Source: Gautieria morchelliformis
Lineage: Eukaryota; Basidiomycota; Agaricomycetes; Gomphales; Gomphaceae
Reading direction: 5' to 3'
NCBI GenBank assembly: GCA_015179125.1
Contig: WHVA01000093.1
Location: forward strand, 213,158-277,157
DNA: 64,000 nucleotides
A program made the position numbers and the translations under genes. Below, piece by piece: positions 54,753 through 64,000 of the stretch. The stretch's first letter is position 1, and every line of letters begins with the position of its first letter. The notes beneath the pieces were generated by a model. The model saw only the letters and a list, made by a program, of their open reading frames with translations, made no database searches and was not told where the DNA came from.

Positions 54753-55239
54753 TGTCAGGGGACACCCTGTTTTCCAGTTCTGACACCATGCCAAGTTCCA
54801 GGCCCATTTCTGACTCCCCTTCCAGTTCCGCTTCAATTTTCGACTCCGCTTTTGGAAATGGTTCTACTCCCTGGGGAACTTCCACCAGTTCCATTCACAT
54901 TGCCAATTCCACTCCACTTTCCGAATTCTGCTCTTGGAACAGTGTTGGGAGTCAAGCAACTCACGTAGTAGGTGGCATCAAGGGTCGATCAAGGGTCAGG
55001 GAGGTCAAGGGGATGCAGGGTTGATGGTGAGTGCTGAGTGTTGTCCCTGGCTGTGGACTGGCGTAGTATAATACGGGCTCGCTGACATCGGGGGTCCTTA
55101 GACTTTTCTCTTTGGATTTCCTCTTGTCAGGTGAGAATCCCCTCTCTTGTATACTCTGTTCATGTATACATACTTCTGATTTCCCCTTGTCAGTTGTGTG
55201 GTAGTGTGATCTCCTCAGCCAGCTAGGGTTGCCCTTACA
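54753..55239 (+). mobile_element. LTR F1, 5' LTR preceding a gypsy gag on +
   Basis: Starts TGTCAGGGGACACCCTG and ends GGTTGCCCTTACA on +, 487 bp. The gag of the same kind of element follows on +. It is inverted relative to LTR F2 at 56159-56639. Flanks GTGGA and GCAGA are similar but not identical, so a TSD is doubtful. The left third is made of short GGAA(C/T)/TTCC repeats. Confidence 0.8.
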
Positions 55240-55351
55240 GCAGAAAGGTCTCTCCACTAGAGGACCAGCAGTTGTACTGCATATTGCATTTGCCATAGGT
55301 GCGTTTGGAATCGGAGACAGTGACTCAGAGATTGTAACCTCTTCCGCACAC

Positions 55352-56158
55352 ATGGTGTACGACAGCCCCTCTTCTTATGTTGAGCTCCCAACACCAGAAC
55401 TCCCATCCCATACTTCTCCTTCTGACATGGATCTGGACAATCGTCTTCGGAATATGGACGAGGAGTTGACGTGGAACTGGATGAAGGCCAACGCAATTGA
55501 AACAGCCTTACAAACAATTTTGGCTAAGTTAGATATTCCATGAAGTGGTGGAAATGCAATGCAGGATGAGTCGGATTTCGGAAAAGTGGAAGAGAGGATG
55601 TCCACAAAGTTGGCAAAGGTCAAACCCGCAACTCTGGCAGACTTTGATGGAGATCAGGCGAAGAGACGTGTGTTCTTCAACACATGCAGCATCTAGTTCG
55701 CAATTGTCGCAGACCTATTTCCGAATGACCAGTCTCAGATTCACTGGGCATTGTCCTTTTTCAAGTTGGACCATGCAGCCCATTTTGCAAACAAGGTGAT
55801 CCGAAATGAAGCAAAGGGCAAGGGCAACTACTTCCGGGACTGTGACACCTTTGAGAAAACCTTTTCCAATCAGTTCTGCCCGAAAAACGAGCAACTCACA
55901 GCCCTTACAAAGCTTGAGGGGACCAGCTGGTACCAGGCCAAGGATCTGGTCGATGACTACATTGATCACTTCCAGGAGCTCATTGACCTTGCAGAGTACG
56001 ATGACAACAAGACGATCGTCATCAAATTCCGACGAGGACTTGATCCAACACTCCAGAACCAAGGCGCACTGCTTGGGGATGGAGCTCCGGATTTCGATGA
56101 CCTAGAAGGGTGGAATCAAGCTGCGCAGAGGGTGTCCCAAAACAGGGAAGCAAATGAG
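55352..56158 (+). pseudogene. Ty3/gypsy gag fragment next to LTR F1
   Basis: Reads MVYDSPSSYVELPTPELPSH, a helix (MDEELTWNWMKANAIETALQ) to a TGA at 55543, then after a shift KPATLADFDGDQAKRRVFFN, FPNDQSQIHWALSFFKLDHA, FEKTFSNQFCPKNEQLTALT, YQAKDLVDDYIDHFQELIDL and IVIKFRRGLDPTLQNQGALL. This is the capsid region of gypsy Gag proteins (F-x-x-D-x-A-K-I-x-W-A-L-S-F pattern). It ends abruptly at LTR F2, so zinc knuckle and pol are missing. Confidence 0.85.
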
Positions 56159-56639
56159 TGTAAGGGCAACCCTGACTGGTTGTGGAGATCACACTACCAC
56201 ACAACTGACAAGGGGAAATCCAAAGTATGTATAAATGAACGGCGTATACAAGAGAGGGGATTCTCACCTGACAAGGGGAAATCCAAAGAGAAAAGTCTAA
56301 GGACCCCCAATGTCAGCGAGCCCGTATTATACTACGCTGCGCAGCCAGGGACAACACTTGGCACCCGCCATCAACCCTGCATCCCCCTGACCCTTGATCG
56401 ACCCTTGATGGCACCTATTATGCGAGTCGCTTGATTTCCGCCACTGTTCCGGGAGTGGAAGTTGGAAATTGGAGTGGAACTGGCAAGGCGAACAGAACTG
56501 GTGGAAGTTCTCCCAGGAGCGGAATCATTTCCGAAAGCGGAGGCGGAGATGGAATTGGAACTGGATGTGGAGTCGGAAATGGAATCGGAACTGGGTGTGG
56601 TGTCGGAACTGGATATGGAAAACAGGGTGTTCCCTGACA
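56159..56639 (-). mobile_element. LTR F2, 3' LTR of gypsy copy iv (minus)
   Basis: 481 bp. On the minus strand it starts TGTCAGGGAACACC directly after ACTAGGGGGGGGTGA, a polypurine tract that also contains the pol stop codon, and ends GTTGCCCTTACA. Same family as F1 but in opposite orientation. Confidence 0.85.
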
Positions 56640-57869
56640 TCACCCCCCCCTAGTGTGCTGCATCCTCGAAGCACGGGACACGAGGGATTGAAATGCCAGT
56701 GAGCGGATTCGGCAAGGGGCCCCAGGGTGGGTCCTATAGAACTCGCGGAGTTTGTCCGGAGCGGAGACATCTTGCTCCGGGACCCACGAATTCTCCTCAT
56801 ACCCATACCCTTCCCATTTCACAAGGAATTGGAGTCGTCCTCGCACAAACCGGCTGTCCAGGATCCGTTCCACCACGTAGTGCTCTTCCCTATCTACAAT
56901 TTCTGGTGGAGGTGGCGGGTGAGCCTTCCGACCTGGAATTGGGTCCTCAGGCGTAGGGAGTAACTTCACCACGTTGAAGACGGGGGTGGAGGCGGGACAT
57001 GGACATCGGAAGTCAGAGGCGGTATGCATTCCGTCCAACCCTCCGCATCACTGTGAAGGGCCCAAGGTAGCAGTGGGCAAGCTTCTGTGAAGGGCGTGTG
57101 GGGCGGATGTCACTTGCATCTAGATACACCTTGTCTCCAACTTGGTACTCCGGGGCAGGAACCCGGCGTTGGTTGTAGTACTTTGCCATGTCATCCTTGG
57201 CCTTCACAAGGGCCGACTTGGCTTCCGAAAGGGTGGAGTCCATGCGGTCTCGGAACTCATTGACCATCTCGAGTCGGGACTCAGCCTGGTGTGGTTCGAA
57301 GCCCATCCGTGGGTGTCGTCCAGAGTCAAGCATGAAGGGAGTCTGTTGTGTGGCGGAATGGACATGGTTGTTGTATTGGAATTCCACCAGTGGAAGCAAG
57401 GCTTCCACTCATCCCAGTCATCCTGCCTCTCATTGACAAAGAGGCGGAGATATTGCTCCAACTCCTGATTGACCCGTTCCGTCTGTCCGTCACCTTGCGG
57501 ATGGTACGCTGTGGTGGTAGCCAGCTTTATTCCGAGCAGGCGGTAGAGCTCCCGAGTCAGTTCCGCGACAAACTGGGGACCTCGGTTGGAAACAACTTGC
57601 TTTGGGAGCCCATGCAACTTCCAGACATGTGCAAGGAACAGGCGGGCCGCTCCAAGGGCTGCGATCGTCGTGTGCATCGGAATGAAGTGGGACACCTTGC
57701 TTACCGAATCCACGACATTCATGATCGCGTCGTAGCCATGAGACTCCGGGAGTTCAACAATGAAGTCGACGCTGTTGGTGTCCCAGCGGGATTCGGGAAT
57801 CGAGAGCGGAACAAGTTCTCCGACAGGCGGGTGTCGTTGTGCTTTGGTTCGGAGACAAAGGTCACATGT
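56640..57869 (-). pseudogene. Ty3/gypsy pol 3' fragment (integrase + chromodomain), copy iv
   Basis: Minus strand integrase starting within the HHCC zinc module (TTCDLCLRTKAQRHPPVGE, about 57869-57815). Then WDTNSVDFIVELPESHGYDA, SNRGPQFVAELTRELYRLLG (the second core Asp is Asn here), HPQGDGQTERVNQELEQYLR, a frameshift near 57410, PRMGFEPHQAESRLEMVNEF, YQVGDKVYLDASDIRPTRPS and a chromodomain (LQFLVKWEGYGYEENSWVPE, about 56850-56790). It ends at TGA 56642-56640 inside the polypurine tract. Its 5' part is cut by the LTR at 57870. Same lineage as copy v. Confidence 0.9.
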
Positions 57870-58085
57870 TGTAAATAACCTGTGTATCTACATGTACATT
57901 AGTTATTACATAATCCCAGTGGGCCCCTTAGGGACCCACTGTATAGTTCATGCGTGGGAACCGGCCAGCGGTTCCCATCGCATCTTACTCTTACCTGTCA
58001 CTACGTAGCATTCAGAATACCACTCATTGGTCAAGTTCTGTTGTGCCCTTGTGATACAAGGTCTTAAGATCAACACCCTTTACAC
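57870..58085 (+). mobile_element. Putative 5' LTR of the last gypsy element
   Basis: Bounded by TGTAAATAACC and CCTTTACA, with the perfect terminal inverted hexamer TGTAAA/TTTACA, 216 bp. It interrupts integrase of copy iv and is followed by a 135 bp leader and then gag. The second LTR lies outside the window, so the call rests on ends, position and following gag. Confidence 0.65.
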
Positions 58086-58222
58086 CTTTTTGAACTATCC
58101 TGCGGTTGATTGCCACGCGACCAACCGATAGTGGATTCGAAGCAATCTTGAAAAAGATCGCTGCGTCGACGACTAAACATCGTTGAGACCCTCCAGTAGA
58201 CCCTCTACTGTCAGCTGTGAGC

Positions 58223-60780
58223 ATGATGATTCCACGCAGTCGAAGACGGACACGAGCGACGAGCTTGAGGTCCACACCCCAGGCGCAGCCCAGTGACACG
58301 ACAGCTGACGCTACCCTGGACCAAGAGACCAGGACGATAGAAGACGGAGAGATCGTAGATCTCACCGCCCTCGTCCCCTCAGCAGAGGACGAGGAAAATC
58401 CCGACCACGTCTCGTTGAGCGTGGCCGAAGAAGAGACGACGCCGGGCAACGAGTCGGCGCCGCCCCCCCATCTCTCTTTGCCCAAAGACAAAGGAAAGGG
58501 CAGACAAGTCTCGCCGTCATCAGACGGTACAGCAACAATGTCGAGGCGGGAACAAAGCCACGACTCAAACCGACGCTCACGAAGTAGAGCGACGACGATC
58601 GTCCCTGAAGGAGGACGACGGCAAAAGAGATGAGCCCCAGACGATGGTCAGGACTCGGAGTACTCGAGCTCTAGTCGCAAGGGCTCGAGAGCTCACGCCA
58701 TCGACCACGAGACGGCAGAGGCCCCCAACAAACAGGTGCAGGCTGCGCTGCACCGAAGTACGCTGACATGCCTCAAGCACGATCAGCTGGCCTCGCAGCT
58801 TGACAACGCCGCCGCCGCCCTAATGGCAATCGGCAAGGAACTCCACCAGGCGGAGGAGGTAAGGCTGCAAGACGCAGCCACGCTGGAGGACGTCCAGAAA
58901 GCACTCCGCCCACGCGGGGAACGTGATGCAACTCGTCCGAGCTCGCGACAGTCCGCAGCTAACAAACGCAGTCGCAATGTGCACCGAAATGAGCGAGACA
59001 AACAGCAAATGCCGCCGCCAGCCGTCCCGGTCGAACAGGACGTAAGGTTCAGAAATGAACCTCAGGAGCAACCAGCTGCCCCGACGGACAGCCGTAAAAT
59101 GATCCAACAGATCGTTAGGGATCAGGTCGCCTCAGAGCTTGACTCTGAAATGACGACCGAGAGCCTAGAGCTCGAAGTCGCACACTGGCAGCGTAAATAA
59201 GCCACAGCCGCGCGCCGCCACACACGGGCACTCGAGCTACTAGCAAAGAACGCTGAAGAAACGGTGGGCCACAGCCACACCGCTCAGCTACCCGACGAAC
59301 AGCTCACGCAAGCCGTACAAGACGCACGGCAAGCGCGCGCAGCCTACAACAGCAGGCTACGGATCCGCAATGCGGGACTGACCGGGGAGACCAGGCACAA
59401 AACACCCCCGGAACCGAGAGCACAAAATGCTCCCGATCCCGAGCCTGACCCGGGCCCGGGGCCCGTCAGGGCATATAACAGCCTGCCCCGCGCGGCATCA
59501 CAACCGCGCGAGAGATCGGTGGCACCAACGGAAGGCCAGGGAATCCCTGACCAGGCCGACGTCGTACCAATGGAGCTGTACGACGGGATCACATGGATGA
59601 TCCACGTGGCGTTGGCAGACGCCGCGGACACAGACCCGGAGAAGTCTGTGCTAGTGAAGGCCGGCGTAAAATTGGCCCACCCCGAACCATATGCAGGGGG
59701 ATCGGACCTCGAAGAGTTTGAAATCTTCGTGGCAGCCATCCTACGATGGCTAAAAATGAACTGCCTCTAGGGCCAACCAGCATTGACACGCAGGTCAGCT
59801 ATGTGGGCACTCGCCTCACCGGCGAAGCCCAGGAGTGGTTCTTTCGAAACGTTGAACGTTCGATCGCCAGGTCCGCAGCTGGACGCTGGAGTCAGTGATG
59901 CAAGGCCTCCAAAAGAGGTTCCTGCACACACTGACATACCATCACGCATCGAATAAATTTGACGCGGTTATGCAAGGCATGAAAACCGTTCAGGAGATGC
60001 TGAACGAGCTCACGAAATACGCGGCAGTATGATACAGCCGCCAGACGAGTATACGTTCCGGAGACGGTTGTATCGGTGCTACGCGAAACGCTGCGCAATG
60101 AAGTCCTCAAAAAGGGCTATAATGCTGAGAGCAGCTCAATAGAGCAACTCTTCGAGACGGCCCGAATGATCGAGGAGGCATCCCGATACAACATGGGGAT
60201 GCGCCGCGCAGAAAGCGCGGCAGCAACGGCAAGTGCCGCCCGGCTCACAGGGAGCAAGCCGTTGACACAAACGGGCCTGACCAGACCCGCCTGTTCACAA
60301 GAAGCGGAACAGGACAGCAGCTACCCCCTCACGCCCAGCACAACTGGACGCCCGCCTGAAGCTAAACAGCCTCAAGCGTCAGGATCGTCCCCGGACCTGC
60401 CCCACCAACGAAAACGTCGGGCCGGCCGGGCAGCCAAAGCAACACCACATGCTTGAATGGGCCAACTGGCCACAAGAAGGCAGAGGGCCCCCGGCTTAGG
60501 TCCGGTATGAGGACAGCAGCCGTGAGGCACGACGGTGAAGCCGAGGATCCGGACAGATCCCGATCAAAACTCTCTCAACAAATGATGAAGAGGGGGAGGG
60601 TGATCCCCAACCCAACGACACTCCGGATAACGGAGACACGCCCGCGGAAGAGTGGGACCCGAGCCGTCCCAATACTATGAATGGGACGAAGAGGTGGAGG
60701 AACCACCTACAGGTCCAGCGCGATCAGATTCGCGTGGAAGAGAAACCGCCACGAAAGTCAGGCGGCCGCACATCGGTCAC
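58223..60780 (+). pseudogene. Ty3/gypsy gag with many single-base losses
   Basis: Gag polyprotein of a common Agaricomycete gypsy lineage. An acidic N-terminus (TIEDGEIVDLTALVPSAEDE) is followed by a long coiled coil (58.7-59.4 kb), then the capsid: AHPEPYAGGSDLEEFEIFVA, RWLKMNCL and TGEAQEWFFRNVE, FLHTLTYHHASNKFDAV, LRETLRNEVLKKGYNAESSS and MIEEASRYNMGMRR. A CCHC knuckle (about 60446-60490) and EWDEEVEEP..YRSSAIRF follow. The frame breaks at about 59768, 59858, 60030 and 60068 are each one base; all but that near 60030 are clearly explained by one missing T. The knuckle also needs several Ts to read C-x2-C-x4-H-x4-C. T content falls steadily along the gene. Confidence 0.82.
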
Positions 60781-60812
60781 GCCAGACAAGGCGGCCGAGC
60801 CGGGGTATCACC

Positions 60813-63800
60813 ACCGAAGCAAACACAGACGCGGCCAACGGCCGCGCAGGGAGAACCGACCCGAGCGGGGACGGGGAAAAAACGGCGAAAAGCCCACGGC
60901 CGGCGAGAGAGCGGCAGCGAAGGGGACGGCGGCCCCCGAAGGCACGCGAGCGACAGGGATGAAGACAGGCGCCCGGGAGCAACCAAGCGCGCGGCAGCGA
61001 GCCGGCAGAGGCAGCCGGCCACGAGCAACGAGGAACGAACACGACCAGCAAGGGGGGCGGGGACAGACGACGAAGAGGCGACGGAGCAAACGGCGAAGAG
61101 GACGACGCGAGCGGAGGGACACCGGCCGAAGGAGAGGCGGCAGAACCCGGGACGGCGCGAGCCCAGGGACGAGCCGCAAGGGAAACGAAGGGAGCCCCAC
61201 GGGCAAGGGCGCAGGCGACGAGACGAAGCGAAGAACGAGGACAAAGGGCCACGGGGGAGCAGGAGCACCCAGCGCCGAAGCCGAACCGGGCGCAGGGAAG
61301 CCAGGAGGACGAGGCGCGGACGACGCGGCCGCGAACGCACCCGACAGCCGGAGGGAGAGACGCGCGCACCGAACGGGGAAAGCGAGGGGAAAGAGGAAAG
61401 CGGGCCCGGCGCCGCGGGACCGAAGAGACGCCAACAGCGCCGAAGGGCGGCGAAGCCAACCACACCAGCAGCCGCACGGAGGAGGACCGGCCGCGCCGCC
61501 GCGAGGAAGGGAGGGAAGAAGCACGGACCGAGGCAGGGGAAGGCCAGGAGAACGCCCGCCACGCGGGAGAGCAACCAGGAGAGCAACCGCAGCGAGCCCA
61601 ACAAGCACAGGCGGGAGCGACGACCGAAAGGCCCCGAACACGGCCGAGAGGAACGGGCGGCAAGAGAGAACGAGACACCACGGCAAAGGGGGGAGGCCGG
61701 CAGGGCGCAGCAGGCAGGGCCCAGGCGGGGGGGGCCGAAGAAGAACGGGACGGGAGAACCGGCGGCGAGCGGCGCCAGCAGAACGAGAACACGGGGAAGG
61801 ACGGCACGCCCGGCCCGGAGCAGGAGAGCAGCGCAGCGACAGGGCGCGCGGCCGAGAGCGAACAAAACGCGAGAGGGCAGAAGCAGACGAGCAGAGCCGG
61901 AGCCAGCCGGAGCACGGAGCAAAGACAGCCGGGGCCACGAGCCGGGGCACCGGCAGGAGCCAGGGGAGACAGAGGGGGACGGGAACGCCCCAGCAACAGG
62001 CCAACGGCGGAGGACAGCCAGGGGCCGCGACGGCAGAGGGCGCGGCGGCCAGGGAGACAGGGACGACAGCGGCAGAGGCGCGCGCGCAAGACAAGAGCAG
62101 GAAGAGCACCGCGACAGCGGCGGGGACAGACGGAGGAAGAACCACCGCGGGCGGAGCAAGAAAAAGGGGGACCGCGAGCCAGCCGAAGGGAGGGCGCGGC
62201 CAGAGAGCGAGGGCCGAGGGGGACAGGCCGACGAGGAAAGAGGCAACGCAGCCGCGAGGGGCGCAGGCCACGGACGGGCAACGACGGCCAGCGGGGCCGC
62301 GGGCGGGACAGGAGCGGGCACACGACAGGCCAGAGGGGAGCGCAGAGACCACCCCCGAGCGGGCGGGGCGCGGAAGAACCGGCCAGGCGAAGGGACCCAC
62401 GCGGACAAAGGCGGGCAAAGCAGGAAGGCGGGGGCCGGGAAGGCCCCGAGCCGGCGGCCAGGAGACGCAAGGGGCCCAGAGCCGAGCGGGGGGAGCACCG
62501 ACGGAGCAAAAGCCGGCGGCGGGGCGGGCGACGGCCAAGGGCCGGACGGGAAAACGGGGCGACCAGCCGGCGGCGGGGCAAAGAAGGGCAGCGGGGCGCA
62601 GCAACACGACCGGACGCACGAGCACGAGACGAGCGCGGGGCGCGAGGCGCGCAGGAAAGGGGAGGACAAACGGCGGGGGCGAAGGGGCACCCGCGGCACA
62701 GACCACAAGGGCGCGAGGACGGCGAGACCCAGAAGAGCCGAGCGGACCGACAGGGCAGAGGGGGGGAGGGGCGCGCCCGGGGCAAGGGCAACACCGGGCA
62801 GGGGACGGGGGAGAGAACAAGGGAGCGGACGGCCGGGCGCGCGACGACGAGAGCGACACGAGGGAGGACAAGCACCCGGACCACGGCGGCGGGAACGCGG
62901 AGGCGCGGGGAGACCCGGACGGGGAGGGAGGGCCCACCGACCGGGAGGGCGAGCGGCGAACAGCGGCGACAAGACGCGCGAAACGCCGCGCGGAGAAGAC
63001 AGAGGCGAGAGGAACGGAAGCCGCCGCAGGAAACGAGGGCGCACCAGAGCCCGCGAACGGCGCCGCGGCAGCGACGACGACGAGGACGGCAGAGCCAGCG
63101 CCGCAGGAAAGGACGGCGCACCCCGGCGCCGGAGCGGCGAGCAAGGCGGAGACCGGGCGAAGGGCCGACGAGACGCGGACCACAGGGACACCAGGGGCAC
63201 AAAGAGCAGGGCGCACCCGGACGCGCACCCGAGAGGCGGGAGCCGGGACGGGCGGAGCGGGACGAAGAAGCAGCGCAAAGAGACGGCAGGGCCGGCCCCC
63301 GCGCGGGGCGGCAAGGGGGAAGGAAGCGGAGCGAAAGGAGCAGCGAGCGGGCACAGCAGAGAGGCGGCCACGACGGCCAGCGGAAGACGGCGAACGACGG
63401 GCGAAGAGCAGAGGGGGGCCGGGCAGGAGCCCAGACAGAGAAGCGGGCGGCACAGCGGGCGCGAGGGGCAGAGGACGAAAACCGGGCCACAACGGCCCAA
63501 AGGCCGACGACACAGCCGACCCAGGCCGAGAGGCCGGGGCAGGCGAGGGGCAGCGACGGCAGGGGGCCCCGGCCCAAAGCCAACGACGGGGACGACCGGA
63601 GGGGAGGCAGCGACCGACGAACGGCGCGCGGACACCGCGGACCAACCACGACGAGCGGGGCAGCCAAGGGAGGAGCCGGGCGGGGGCGGAAGGAGGGCAG
63701 CGACGCACGGAGGGCCCGACGCCAGCGGCGCGGACAGAGACGCAAGGGCACGGCGAGCGGCGGGCGGGAACGACAGCGACGCAGGGGGACGAAGCGCCGC

Positions 63801-64000
63801 AGGGCAACGGCCGGCCAGCCCCAAACGGAGGGAGCACCGAGCGGGCAAACCGCGCGAGCGGCCAGAGAGGGCGCGCGGGCGGCAGAGACGAGCAGAAGGA
63901 GGGGGCAGGGAAAGGCCCAAGGGGGGAGGGCGCCCGCAACAGCAACGGCAGCGCGACCACAGGGGGCGCACCGGGCGAGCGGAACCACGGCGAGAGGCCG
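60813..64000. other. T-free tract, probably pol of the same element with all Ts missing
   Basis: After the last T at about 60812 the + strand holds a single T (60960) in 3188 bases, while A, C and G continue in a non-repetitive order (about 23% A, 42% G, 35% C in a sampled line). Because every stop codon and every ATG contains T, and the reverse complement of every stop contains T, both strands are open in all frames. Near 60905-61050 the remaining bases line up with a gypsy protease region if Ts are assumed lost: SGSEGD, then RATGMKT, LEQP and, at about 61010, GSR. No gene is annotated here. Most likely a base-calling or assembly artefact. Confidence 0.85.

Noticed and set aside
54645..54968. 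Plus-strand ORFs across LTR F1
   Set aside because: They cross the LTR boundary and translate short GGAAC/TTCC repeats.
60758..63988. Three very long minus-strand ORFs (1050-1076 residues)
   Set aside because: Their length follows from the absence of T on the + strand; no domain, plausible composition or codon periodicity was seen.

Overview
The window looks like gene-poor, transposon-rich DNA from a filamentous basidiomycete, probably an Agaricomycete. The clues are short (about 50 bp) GT-AG introns, a C2-NACHT-WD40 NLR-type gene, a GMC oxidoreductase with many introns, a long EF-hand/ZZ-finger protein of a kind I recall from Agaricomycete annotations, and a repeat load of chromodomain Ty3/gypsy, Ty1/copia, LINE, Plavaka/CACTA, pogo, hAT and Helitron-type remains. 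I saw no RNA gene, CRISPR array or prokaryotic feature.

Layout. 0-10.4 kb: a LINE reverse-transcriptase tail joined to a truncated copy of the NLR 5' end, then two decayed Ty3/gypsy pol 3' halves, one split by a solo LTR with a target-site duplication (TSD), each followed by a convergent antisense ORF, then a Plavaka transposase tail. 10.4-14.6 kb (-): an NLR gene whose ten inferred exons join in one frame (1243 codons). 14.6-16.5 kb: divergent intergenic region. 16.5-18.6 kb (+): a GMC oxidoreductase with a small N-terminal lesion. 18.6-29.4 kb: no intact gene; a Helitron-like end, several minisatellites, a block of 15 TGACTCA sites, a CACTA MITE, a copia gag remnant and a pogo-type MITE. 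29.5-34.1 kb (-): the EF-hand/ZZ gene, multi-exon with a few apparent frameshifts. 34.1-36.5 kb: intergenic, with a tandem duplication of about 210 bp. 36.5-58.1 kb: a nested transposon graveyard with one family of 1.2 kb LTRs (five copies), a nearly complete copia element, solo LTRs with TSDs, and pieces of at least three gypsy lineages in both orientations. 58.1-64 kb: LTR and gag of a further gypsy element on +, running into a 3.19 kb tract with essentially no T on the + strand.

Two observations stand out. (1) Several gypsy copies share an architecture in which a charged, coiled-coil, sometimes Cys-rich ORF lies antisense between the chromodomain end of pol and the polypurine tract/3' LTR; it recurs in four places. 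(2) The T-free tract is best explained as the protease/pol part of the last element with every T removed. Frameshifts in the preceding gag, its zinc knuckle and a protease-like region inside the tract all become readable if missing Ts are assumed. A sequence artefact is the most likely cause, and the >1000-residue ORFs there are spurious.

The three host-like genes (NLR, GMC enzyme, EF-hand/ZZ protein) show no sign of working together. The rest is successive waves of insertion, several datable relative to one another by TSDs and nesting.
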